From: Opitutaceae bacterium
GTDB taxonomy: Bacteria; Verrucomicrobiota; Verrucomicrobiia; Opitutales; Opitutaceae
NCBI GenBank assembly: GCA_018667915.1
Contig: JABIRI010000337.1
Coordinates: 1 to 40,186, forward strand
DNA: 40,186 nt
Reading direction: 5' to 3'
The translations under genes were made by a program, and so were the position numbers. Below the pieces are notes generated by a model that saw only the letters and a list, made by a program, of their open reading frames with translations, was not told the DNA's origin and ran no database searches. This document shows, one piece after another, positions 25,929 through 35,500 of this stretch (position 1 is its first letter; the number at the start of each line of letters is the position of its first letter).

Positions 25929-28900
25929 TCACGCTTGGGCGGCTTCAATCGCCGCCGCCAATTCCGCTATGGTCGGTCCTTCGTAAAGGGAGGAGGAAGG
26001 AAGATTCACGCTAAACTCTTTCTTCACGCGAGAGATCACTTGAACGCCGATAAGCGAATCGCCACCGAGTTCGAAAAAGTTATCATGCACGCCAACTTCC
26101 TGGATGCCCAGCAGGCTCTGCCAGGCCTCGGCCAGAGTCGTTTCCAACGGCGTCGAAGGGGCTTCGTAGGCGTTGCCCAGTGCCGGGCGTGGATACCGTT
26201 TACGCGTCGCCTGCTTCCCCGAGTCCATCGGTCCCGCTTGCGCCACTTGCCCACGCAGGTGATCGAGAATCGGCTGCAAAGGCCGCGGTGAAACCACAAT
26301 CTGGGATGCCCCAGCGTTAAGAATCCGCGCCAGCGCCTGAAGCCCCTCGGCCGGCGTAATGGAGTCCGCGGTCGCGCTGCCCGTCGCTTCACTCGACTTG
26401 GCGGTCGGTTCCATCAATGCGAGTGCCGGCGGCGTGATCGACAGCACCAGTTTACCGATGTGACGCGCACCCGCCATCGTCTGGAACGCTTCACTCACCT
26501 CCGTGATCGGGAACACATCCTTCGGCAGCGGCTTGAAGGTGCCCGCCCGGAAGTAGCCCATGATTTCGTCCAGCATCTCCCGCACGTAAGCCGGTCGCTG
26601 CAGCATTACCGGACCTAACTCGATGGCCATAAACGACAGGTTGTTCGCGAAAGGCCGCAGGCCCATCTGGCTGTTTTGATAAATATCGCGGGCGCCGATT
26701 TCGATGAACCGACCAAACTGCCGCAATACTCCCAAACCCTTCGTGATGAATTCGCCCGACAAGGAGTTCAGCACCACATCGACGCCTTCGCCGTTGGTCG
26801 CCGCCATCACGTCGTCGGCAAAGGACAACGATCGCGAATCAAAGACATGTTGCACGCCCAACGCCTTGACGTAGTCGCGCTTCTCTGGGCTGCCCGCCGT
26901 CGCATACACTTCCGCGCCGACGCGTAATGCACACTGAATCGCGGCCAAGCCCACACCACCCGCCGCCGCGTGGATGAGCACCCGCTCGCCCTTCGACAGA
27001 CGTCCCTGCACGTGCAACGCATAGTGCGCGGTGAGGAATACCAGCGGGATCGTAGCTGCGTCCTCAAAACTCACGCCTTCCGCCAACGGAGCGGCCGCAT
27101 TCTCCACGACCGTGACAAAACCTCCGAAACACTTCGCGCCCATCACAATCACCCGGTCGCCCGGAGCAAAGGCCGTCACGTCGGGGCCAACCCGCACAAT
27201 GACACCCGCCCCTTCACCACCAAAGCCTTGGGCCAACCCGGCGTCATGCTCCGAGGACAACATACCGAGCCCGCGCAATACGTCCTTAAAATTCAGGCCG
27301 GCCGCGTGCATCTGAATCTCGACTTCACCCGCGCCGGGAGCCACCCGCTCGCCCGCCGCTAAATTGAGGGTATCGAGTTGCCCCATCGTCGACATGTTGA
27401 CTTGGAAATTCTCCGCACCCGGGAGGAATGGAAAGCGCTCCGGTGCGCCGCCGGCTGCCGCCGACACGCTGCTGGCTTCTACTTTCTTCAGCAGATAATC
27501 CTCCATCACCACCAGTTCCTCGCCCGCTTCGTCGCAGATCAATACTTCGAAATTCGCGGTCGGTTTTCCGCTCATCAAATCGTCGTGTTGCTTAATGTAG
27601 CTGCGAATCCGCTGTGGCAGCGGGCCAAATACGCGCACGGTGCCATGCGAAAACGGAATATAAACACTCGCAGTTTTGAACGGGAAAAACGCCGTCAGGT
27701 CCACCATGCCCGGATGCAGCGGATGGTCCGCCAAATCCCCCACGTAAGCGTCGGGCAGTTTTTGGGCTGCGATGCCTTCACGATCACCCAGCTTCACCCA
27801 CTCCGGTGTCATCCAACGCGGGCCAACTCGCAGGTGATCCGCTTGCCGCAGCAACTCGCCGGGCACGATCTCCGACTCCGCATCGACGTCATGATGCTCC
27901 ACGGTGCAACGTGCCGCCATCGCCTCGATGTCATGCGTCCGGCGTGCCACCGTCGTTCCCGGTTCCAAGTGACCGCGGGAATGCTCCAGCCAATCATCGC
28001 TACCCGGTGCCGCCTGGCTCTTGATCGTAAAATCAAATCCGTCGCCGGCCTTGGTCAGCACCACGTGCAACTCGCGCACTTGGTCGGGCTCCACCGAGAA
28101 GGTCGCCATGATAAACATGTCGGAAAACGTAAAACTCTCGGTCTCCACGTGCCGGGCAAATGCAGCGCGCGCCAACTCCAGATAGGCCGTGCCGGGTAAA
28201 GTCGGTTTGCCGTAAAGTTCATGATCTGTAATGAACCACGGTCCGGCCTCACTGAATTCGCCGACATAATGAAAACCGTCCGCCGTTTCGCGCACCCGCT
28301 GAAATAGCGGATGCTCGATCGTCTTAAACTCTACGGCCGCGGCCTGGGCCGCTTGAGCCTTCGGGCGGGCCACCGTTTCAACCGCCATGCCGACTTCGGC
28401 CCACGCATCCCAGTTGATCGAAATCGTCGTCGGTCCCCCAGCGCGCTCCGCGGCTTGGGCCAGCACATCGAGACACGAGTTGGCCCCGCAATAATCCACC
28501 TGACCAAACCCACCCGTAACCGCCGCAATCGACGAAAAGTGCACCAAGAAATCCGGATGATCAGCGCCCAATGCGGCGGTCAACACCAGTGCCCCCTTGA
28601 TCTTCGCATTTATCACCGCCGTCGCCGTTGACTTCTCCTTCAGTTGGATGACGCCGTCGCCCGCCACACCGGCCGCATGCAACACGCCGTCAATCCGGCC
28701 AAAGTGCGCCCTCGCCTCCGTCACCGCCGCGGTCATCGCCGCCTCATCCGCTGTGTCTGCGGTCACGAGCAACACCTCGGCGCCCGCCGCCTCCAATTGT
28801 TGCACACTGGAAATTCGTCGGCTCACGCGGTCTCCGCTATCGTTCGAGGCCAGCCACGTCGCCCACTTGTCTCTCGACGGCAAAGCCGATCGATTTGTCA

Positions 28901-31900
28901 ACACCAGACGAGCCTGCACCGTGCGCGCCAGCCAGGCGGCGACCTTCAATCCGATACCGCCCAAACCGCCCGTAATCAGGTAGACTCCGCCCGTCTTGAG
29001 CAAAGGTAACACGGGCCCTTCTGCCTCCAATCGGCGCGCCTCGAACGCTTGCACGTGGCGTTGCCCTTCGCGCCAGGCCACCACCGGTTCAATCGGCAAT
29101 GCTCCCAGTTCCGTGACAACCGCTTTCGCCATGTCCGCCGGCGATCCGGCCACATCGATTGCGACACTCGCCACTTCGGGATATTCCTGCGCAATCACCT
29201 TACTCGGACCAATCAACGTGGCCCGCTCCGGCCCGACGATCTGCTCTCCGTTGACACTTTGTAGTTGTGTGGTAACTACGCCGAGTCGCACCGCTGCCGT
29301 GAGGTTTTCGTCCCCCAAAGCCTGGGCCAAAAACAAGAGACTATAAAAACCTTTGGTCTGAGTATCTTCGAACGCCGCGAGTGCATTGCCCTCAGCGGCC
29401 TGCAGATTCCAGCCATGGACGATTTGCGAAGGGAACCGGGCATCAGTCCGCAACGCCGCCAGCAGCGTGACAAAATCTTGTGGATTCGTTGGATTAATCG
29501 TGAATCGCCCCGCGTCCGCCGAAGCGAAGTCCGCACCACTTTCGACGAGAGTAACCCGACCTCCGGCCCCTTCGACCTGCGACACCAAGGCGTCACGCCA
29601 GTCACTCGCATCCGCCAACACCAACCACTCCGGATCGCCCGCCGCCGCATTGGGCGCCAGCGCCGTCTTGTGCCACACCGGTGCATAAAACCAATCCGCC
29701 AAATCCGCCTGCTTGCCAAACGGCTTCTCCTCACTCGCCGCCACGGGTGCAAGCGGGGAAACCGCTTTGCGCTGCACCCAGTAAGACTGCCGATCAAAGG
29801 GGTAAGTTGGCAGAGAAACCCGCCGGCGCTTCTCGTCACCCGAAAAGCCCTGCCAGTCGATCGCCGCGCCTTGGATCCACAGCTTGCCCAGCGCCGCCAT
29901 CAAAAACACGGAATCCGAAGTCTTCTCCAAGGGATGACGCAATGAGGTCAACGGCGCGCCCGCCGGCCCGATCTCCGGACGCTGGCGTGAGAGTGAACTC
30001 AGGGTGCGCCCCGGACCTACTTCCAGTCCGACTCGCGTTCCATCTTTCAACAACTCCGCGACGCCATCTGTAAAACGCACCGCCCCCCGCAGGTGCTGGG
30101 CCCAATAAGCAGGATCAACCGCCTGCTCCGGCGTGATCCAAGTGCCCGTCAAATTTGAAACGTAGGGCAAGGTCGGCGCATTGCGTTCCACCTTCTCCAC
30201 CAACGCGGTGAACTCCGGCAAGATCGGATCCATCATCCGCGAATGAAACGCGTGCGAAGTCTGCAACCTACGTGCCTCCACCCCACGGCCTTTGAGCACC
30301 GCTTCCAACTCTGTCACCGCCTCATGCGAACCCGAAGCCACGCAGGACCCCGGTGCATTAACGGCGGCCAGTGATAGATTCTCGCCCAAGAGCGGCGCGA
30401 TCTCGGACTCCGGCAATGGCACTGCTAACATCGATCCCGCCGGCAGACTCTGCATCAAGCGACCGCGGGCCGCTACCAAACCCAAGGCATCCTCCACCGC
30501 AAAGACACCCGCGAGGGTCGCCGCAACGTATTCGCCGATACTGTGGCCGATCATGGCCTCGGGCTCCACGCCCCAGCTTTGCCACAACTTCGCCAAGGCA
30601 TACTCGACCACAAACAGCGCCGGCTGCGTGAGCGCAGTCCGCTTCAATTTTTCGGTCGCCGCTTCAGTATCACCAGAATTCGGATACAAGATCGTGCGCA
30701 GATCGAGCCCGAGGTGCGGCTCCAGCAACTCGGCGCAATGATCCACTTCCGACCGATATACCGGCTCGGATTCGTAAAGCTCGCGTCCCATCTCGACATA
30801 TTGGGAGCCCTGTCCCGGAAACAAAAATGCCACGGGCGCCTCGGTCTGGCCCGCCGAATCCCCGGCGTGGCTTTGCCCGGGCTTCTTGTCTTCCAACGCC
30901 GCGACGATTTCCGCCGCATCCCGACCGACCGCAATCCGCCGCTGGCCAAAGGCCTTCCGGCCATTCTGCAACGTATAGGCCACGTCGGCCAGATTCGCAT
31001 CTGGATGCTGGTTTAAATGCTTGATGAGTTGATCCATCGCTGCGCTCAACGCCTCCCCGGAACGGGCGGACAATACGACCAGTTGCACCGCTCGTGATTC
31101 ACCCGAGGGCTCGCGCTCCGGCGGTGCTTCTACCACGGCATGGGCATTGGTTCCGCCCACCCCAAGCGAACACACCAGCGCCCGCCGAGGTGTAGCACTG
31201 CTATCCCACGTGCGCAGCTTCGTGTTCACATAAAACGGGCTGCTCTCAAAATCGATTTTGGGATTCGGCGTCGTGTAATGCAGCGACGGCGGAATGATCC
31301 CCTCGCGCACCACCATCGCGGTCTTCATCAACCCCGCCACGCCCGCAGCCCGGTCGAGATGTCCAAAGTTGGTCTTGGCTGAACCGAGGGCGCAATACTG
31401 CCGCTCTTTCGAACCCGCCGCGCCAAAGGCAGAGGTCAATGCCGTCACTTCGATCGGATCACCGATGAGCGTCGCCGTGCCATGCGCTTCTACAAAACCA
31501 ATCGATTCTGGAGCAACTTCCGCCCGCGCAATCGCCGCCGAGATCGACTCAATCTGTCCCTGCACGCTCGGAGCGGTATAGCCCGCCTTAATTGCCCCGT
31601 CGTTGTTGATCGCCGAACCCCGAATGACCGCGTGGATCTCATCGCCGTCTGCTAAAGCCCGGTCCAGCCGCTTCAGCACGACCACGCCCAAGCCGTTGCC
31701 AAACACCGTGCCGCTGGCCTCCGCATCGAAGGTGCGACAATGCCCGTCCCGGGACTTTATGCTGCCTTCTTCGTAAGAATAGCCGGAAACTTGTTCGTTA
31801 TTCAGTGACACACCGCCAGCCAACACCATCTCGCAATCTCCGCCCAAAATGCTCTGGCACCCCAGATGCACCGATACCAGCGAGGTCGAGCAATACGTCT

Positions 31901-32450
31901 GCACCGTCACACTCGGCCCTTTCAGGTTCAGCTTGTAGGATACAATCGTCGCGAGCGAATCGCGGTCATTGAACAGAGTAAGTGCCGAAATTCCGCCCTG
32001 CCCAGCCGTCAACTCATCGATCTGTGGCATCAGGTTCGCCATGAAATAATTGCTCAGATTCGCCCCCATGAACACTCCGATCCGCCCCGCAAATCGCTCC
32101 GCATCATAGCCGGCGTCTTCCAGCGCCTGCCAGGAACACTCCAACATCAACCGAATCTGCGGATCCATCACCTCCGCCTCATGGGGCGTAAACCCGAAAA
32201 ACGCCGGATCAAACTGCGCGGTATCCCCGACATGAGGGTTCGCCCGCACAAAATTCGCATTGGCGATCAACTCCGGCGGAAAACCCGCCGCCGCCATCTC
32301 CTCTTCATCAAAAAAGCTGATGGATTCGATTCCATTGCACAAATTTTGCCAAAACTCGGCCCGAGTAGTCGCGCCCGGATACCGGAGTTGCATACCAACA
32401 ATAGCGATGTGCTTGGTGGGGTCGAGGGAAGGACGGGACGGCTGACTCAT
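25929..32450 (-). CDS. Type I PKS C: KS-AT-KR-DH-ER-ACP (non-canonical order)
   Basis: Single-module polyketide synthase of 2173 residues; ATG at 32450 begins close to the KS, and the frame's earlier start at 32504 is less likely. Domains: KS (about 14-440; C187 in TYCSTSLV, then EAHGTAT and GHLD), AT (about 539-817; S637 in GHSIGEY, HAFHS 733-737, the malonyl-type motif with catalytic H736), KR (structural half from about 925; NADPH loop TGGLGGIG near 1160; Y1320 in YCGAN), DH (about 1377-1655; H1410 in HELYGKPTLP), ER (about 1698-2004; AAAGGVGLAAIQ near 1827) and ACP (S2132 in GGDSL). All catalytic residues are present, so it should fully reduce its beta-carbon. DH and ER come after KR, whereas the usual order is DH-ER-KR. 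It is followed by the thioesterase, so it is probably the last extension module. Confidence 0.95.
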   Translation of the reverse strand: MSQPSRPSLDPTKHIAIVGMQLRYPGATTRAEFWQNLCNGIESISFFDEEEMAAAGFPPELIANANFVRANPHVGDTAQFDPAFFGFTPHEAEVMDPQIRLMLECSWQALEDAGYDAERFAGRIGVFMGANLSNYFMANLMPQIDELTAGQGGISALTLFNDRDSLATIVSYKLNLKGPSVTVQTYCSTSLVSVHLGCQSILGGDCEMVLAGGVSLNNEQVSGYSYEEGSIKSRDGHCRTFDAEASGTVFGNGLGVVVLKRLDRALADGDEIHAVIRGSAINNDGAIKAGYTAPSVQGQIESISAAIARAEVAPESIGFVEAHGTATLIGDPIEVTALTSAFGAAGSKERQYCALGSAKTNFGHLDRAAGVAGLMKTAMVVREGIIPPSLHYTTPNPKIDFESSPFYVNTKLRTWDSSATPRRALVCSLGVGGTNAHAVVEAPPEREPSGESRAVQLVVLSARSGEALSAAMDQLIKHLNQHPDANLADVAYTLQNGRKAFGQRRIAVGRDAAEIVAALEDKKPGQSHAGDSAGQTEAPVAFLFPGQGSQYVEMGRELYESEPVYRSEVDHCAELLEPHLGLDLRTILYPNSGDTEAATEKLKRTALTQPALFVVEYALAKLWQSWGVEPEAMIGHSIGEYVAATLAGVFAVEDALGLVAARGRLMQSLPAGSMLAVPLPESEIAPLLGENLSLAAVNAPGSCVASGSHEAVTELEAVLKGRGVEARRLQTSHAFHSRMMDPILPEFTALVEKVERNAPTLPYVSNLTGTWITPEQAVDPAYWAQHLRGAVRFTDGVAELLKDGTRVGLEVGPGRTLSSLSRQRPEIGPAGAPLTSLRHPLEKTSDSVFLMAALGKLWIQGAAIDWQGFSGDEKRRRVSLPTYPFDRQSYWVQRKAVSPLAPVAASEEKPFGKQADLADWFYAPVWHKTALAPNAAAGDPEWLVLADASDWRDALVSQVEGAGGRVTLVESGADFASADAGRFTINPTNPQDFVTLLAALRTDARFPSQIVHGWNLQAAEGNALAAFEDTQTKGFYSLLFLAQALGDENLTAAVRLGVVTTQLQSVNGEQIVGPERATLIGPSKVIAQEYPEVASVAIDVAGSPADMAKAVVTELGALPIEPVVAWREGQRHVQAFEARRLEAEGPVLPLLKTGGVYLITGGLGGIGLKVAAWLARTVQARLVLTNRSALPSRDKWATWLASNDSGDRVSRRISSVQQLEAAGAEVLLVTADTADEAAMTAAVTEARAHFGRIDGVLHAAGVAGDGVIQLKEKSTATAVINAKIKGALVLTAALGADHPDFLVHFSSIAAVTGGFGQVDYCGANSCLDVLAQAAERAGGPTTISINWDAWAEVGMAVETVARPKAQAAQAAAVEFKTIEHPLFQRVRETADGFHYVGEFSEAGPWFITDHELYGKPTLPGTAYLELARAAFARHVETESFTFSDMFIMATFSVEPDQVRELHVVLTKAGDGFDFTIKSQAAPGSDDWLEHSRGHLEPGTTVARRTHDIEAMAARCTVEHHDVDAESEIVPGELLRQADHLRVGPRWMTPEWVKLGDREGIAAQKLPDAYVGDLADHPLHPGMVDLTAFFPFKTASVYIPFSHGTVRVFGPLPQRIRSYIKQHDDLMSGKPTANFEVLICDEAGEELVVMEDYLLKKVEASSVSAAAGGAPERFPFLPGAENFQVNMSTMGQLDTLNLAAGERVAPGAGEVEIQMHAAGLNFKDVLRGLGMLSSEHDAGLAQGFGGEGAGVIVRVGPDVTAFAPGDRVIVMGAKCFGGFVTVVENAAAPLAEGVSFEDAATIPLVFLTAHYALHVQGRLSKGERVLIHAAAGGVGLAAIQCALRVGAEVYATAGSPEKRDYVKALGVQHVFDSRSLSFADDVMAATNGEGVDVVLNSLSGEFITKGLGVLRQFGRFIEIGARDIYQNSQMGLRPFANNLSFMAIELGPVMLQRPAYVREMLDEIMGYFRAGTFKPLPKDVFPITEVSEAFQTMAGARHIGKLVLSITPPALALMEPTAKSSEATGSATADSITPAEGLQALARILNAGASQIVVSPRPLQPILDHLRGQVAQAGPMDSGKQATRKRYPRPALGNAYEAPSTPLETTLAEAWQSLLGIQEVGVHDNFFELGGDSLIGVQVISRVKKEFSVNLPSSSLYEGPTIAELAAAIEAAQA

Positions 32451-32530
32451 AGAATAGAAGCTAGGTGGAAAGGGGACTAGAGAGGTCGCACTCGAACGGG
32501 CCAAGCTCAGATACGAATTATTACAATTCT
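32451..32530. promoter_or_regulatory. AT-rich gap with small hairpin between PKS B and PKS C
   Basis: The only real gap inside the PKS operon (80 bases); other junctions overlap or are under 40 bases. Right after the PKS B stop the minus strand reads GAATT-GTAAT-AATTC (32529-32515), a five-pair hairpin, within an AT-rich island. TGTAATAAT there also resembles an extended -10 element, but I find no -35 at a normal distance. No Shine-Dalgarno is seen before PKS C. Confidence 0.35.
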
Positions 32531-35500
32531 TTAAAGAGGCCTACTCGTCAGCTCCGCCACGACCGGTCCGAGCAACCGCGGTGTCGGGGCATCATAAAAT
32601 GCGGCCACCGCCAATACGGTTCCCGTGCGGCGCTTGATCGCCGCAATCGCCTGTAAAGCACTCAACGAATCGCCCCCCAGTTCAAAAAAATTGTCCTCCG
32701 CACCCACCTGCTCCAAGCCGAGCACCTCCGCCCATTGTTCGGCCAGATCGGCTTCCACTCCCGCCGCCGGAGCCGTAAATGGCGTCCTCAAAGCCGGCCG
32801 CGGATAGCGCTGGGCCACCGTCCTGGTTTCCGCTCTGTCGTTCGCTTCCTGCGCCCGAAAACGATCGGGCAACGCCGCCGTCGAAACCAGCACCTTCGCC
32901 CGTGGACGAGCCAGCAATCGCCGTAACACCTCCGCGCCTTCGCTCCCCGATATAGCCCAATCTGTGCCTTGCGCTTCCGCAGCACCCATCCCTATATCCC
33001 GCCACAAATCCCAATTCACCGCCATGGCCGGAACCCCGTGCCGAACCAGCGCCTCCGCCTGGGCATCAAGAAAAGCGTTGGCCGCCACGTAATCGCTCTG
33101 GCCCGCGCTACCCGCCCACACCGCCAGGGAGGAACACAGCAGCACAAAATCAAACGACCGCCCGTCACTCGCTTCGGCCAATCCAGCCCCGCCGCCGACT
33201 TTCGGCGCCCACACCGTCGCTGTCTCCTCGCGAGTCTTCCGCACCGCGATCGTGCGACCCGCCACCCCCGCCGCATGGATCACCCCATGCACCGCACCCC
33301 ACCGCTCCTCCGCCGCCGCAAAAATATCCTGCCAAGCCTTCGTCGAGCTCACATCCAGCGCGAGCGGCAACACCTCGGCGCCCTTCGCCTCCAACGCCGC
33401 GATAACCTTCCCTTTTCCGGTCCCGCCCCGACGCCCCACCAACACCAAACGCACCCCCGTCGTCTCTGCCAGGGCATCCGCCAACGCCAATCCCATGCCT
33501 CCAAATCCGCCGGTGATCACATAAACGCCCGCCGCTCGGATTCCATCCAACTCCGGCGTTGGCATGCTCAGCCGCTCAAAATGTGGCACCCATCGCCCGC
33601 CGCCACGCCACGCCGCCAAGGGCTCCGCTCCCGCCAACTCCGCTTCCGCCGCCAAGGCTTCGACGGTCGCCGCCTCAGACGCGTCGCTCGCCAGATCTAC
33701 CTGCCGCACCTTCAGAAACGGTAGTTCTTTGGGTAAAACCTCCGCCAATCCCGTGGCCAACGCAGACGCCGGCTCCACCGCATCACTCGCCAGCACTCCC
33801 TGCCCCGCTCGCGTTGCTAGGATGACCCGCAAGGGTTCAACCCACCCACCGGCCACCAACGCCGGCGCCAAACCAATCCCGTCATGAAACGCATCCGTCG
33901 CCGCAACTACGCCGCCCGAGGTTAAAAACGTCGTCGTCACCACGCCAGCGATTCCCCCGCTATCCGCTGCCGCCTGCAAAATCTCCTCCCACTGAGCGCC
34001 CGGCTCACGTTCCAGCACGCGCCGACCCGCTGTCCGCCACGTGCTCGCCAGCGCAGCACCAACTCCTGCGGAATCCGCCGTCACGATCCAAGTCCCCTCA
34101 ATCGAGGAGCCACTCACCCGTGCCGTCGATTGCTTCCAGACCGGCGCGTAAAACCAATCATCCAATGGCGCCCGCGACAACGCCTGCCCGGTGACCTCAC
34201 CCCGCTCTGGATCCAACCAAAATCGCTGACGCTCAAAGGGGTAAGTGGGTAACGGAACCCGCACTACCGCTCCCTCCCCCCGAAACCGTTTCCACGACCC
34301 CGGCACACCCGCAATCCACAAGCGTCCGAGCGTGTTCAACAGCGTCACTTCATCTGACTTGCGCTCCCGCGCATCCGGCAACGACGCCCACACACTGCGC
34401 GCATCGCCCGCCGCCAAATTCGGTCGGGTCAGTCCCGCCAGTATCCGTCCCGGCCCGACTTCGATGAACACCCGGTTGGGTTCGGTCGCTAACTCCTTAA
34501 GACCGTCCGCAAAATATACCGTCTGCCGCAACTGCCGCGCCCAATAACGCGGATCCGTCGCTTCCTCCGCCGTGATTCTCCGTCCGGTCACATTCGAAAT
34601 GAAAGGGATCGCCGGAACCGTCAGCTTCACGTTCCTCATCTCCGCGAGAAACGGCTCCACCATCGGCTCCATTAACTGCGATTGAAACGCGTGCGAGGTC
34701 GGCAGCTGCCGCGCCATCACACCGGCTTCTCGCAAGGTGTCCTCCAAGGCAGCGATTTCATCGCTCGGCCCCGCCACCACACAGGCCCGTGGACCATTCA
34801 CAATCGCCAGCGACAGGGTCGTCGTAAGATACGGTTTCACGTCGGCCGGCGCTAGCGTGACCGCCAACATCGCCCCTTCCGGCAACGCCTGCATCAGACG
34901 TCCCCGCGCTGCCACCATCCGCACCGCATCAGCTAGCGAAAATACGCCCGCTACACAACCCGCGGTCACCTCTCCCAAACTGTGCCCCAACATCACTGCC
35001 GGTTTGATCCCCCACGCCTGCCACTGCTGCGCCAACGCATACTCAACCGCAAACAACGCCGGCTGCGCCAATTCCGTCCGCCGCAACCGCGCCTCCACCT
35101 CCGCCCGATCCGCCCCTTCCGGCGGATACATCACCACGAGTAAATCAATTTCAAGTTGGGCCTGAAACAGGCTAACGCACTCATCCAAAGCAGCTCGAAA
35201 TACCGGCTCGGTGGCATACAGTTCCCGGCCCATGTCGATCGTCTGAGCTCCCTGCCCCGGAAACAAAAAGGCCACTTCACGCGTTCCTGCTTCCACCTCA
35301 CCCGTTGCCACGCGCGTCGGGTCAAGTTTCGCCAACGCTTCCACCGCCGCCGCGGTATCCGTCGCTACCACCACGCGACGATGCTCCCACGCCCGCCGAC
35401 CTTCCCGCAACGACTGCGCCACTGCCCCCAATGGGAGATCCGGCTCCGCCGACAGCGTTTTCGTCAAAGCTTCTGTAGCCGTCTGCAACGCCGCCTCCGT

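Noticed and set aside
27378-28199. + strand ORF (273 codons) opposite PKS C
   Set aside because: Lies over the DH domain, which has its active-site motif on the minus strand; sequence looks random and His/Arg-rich.
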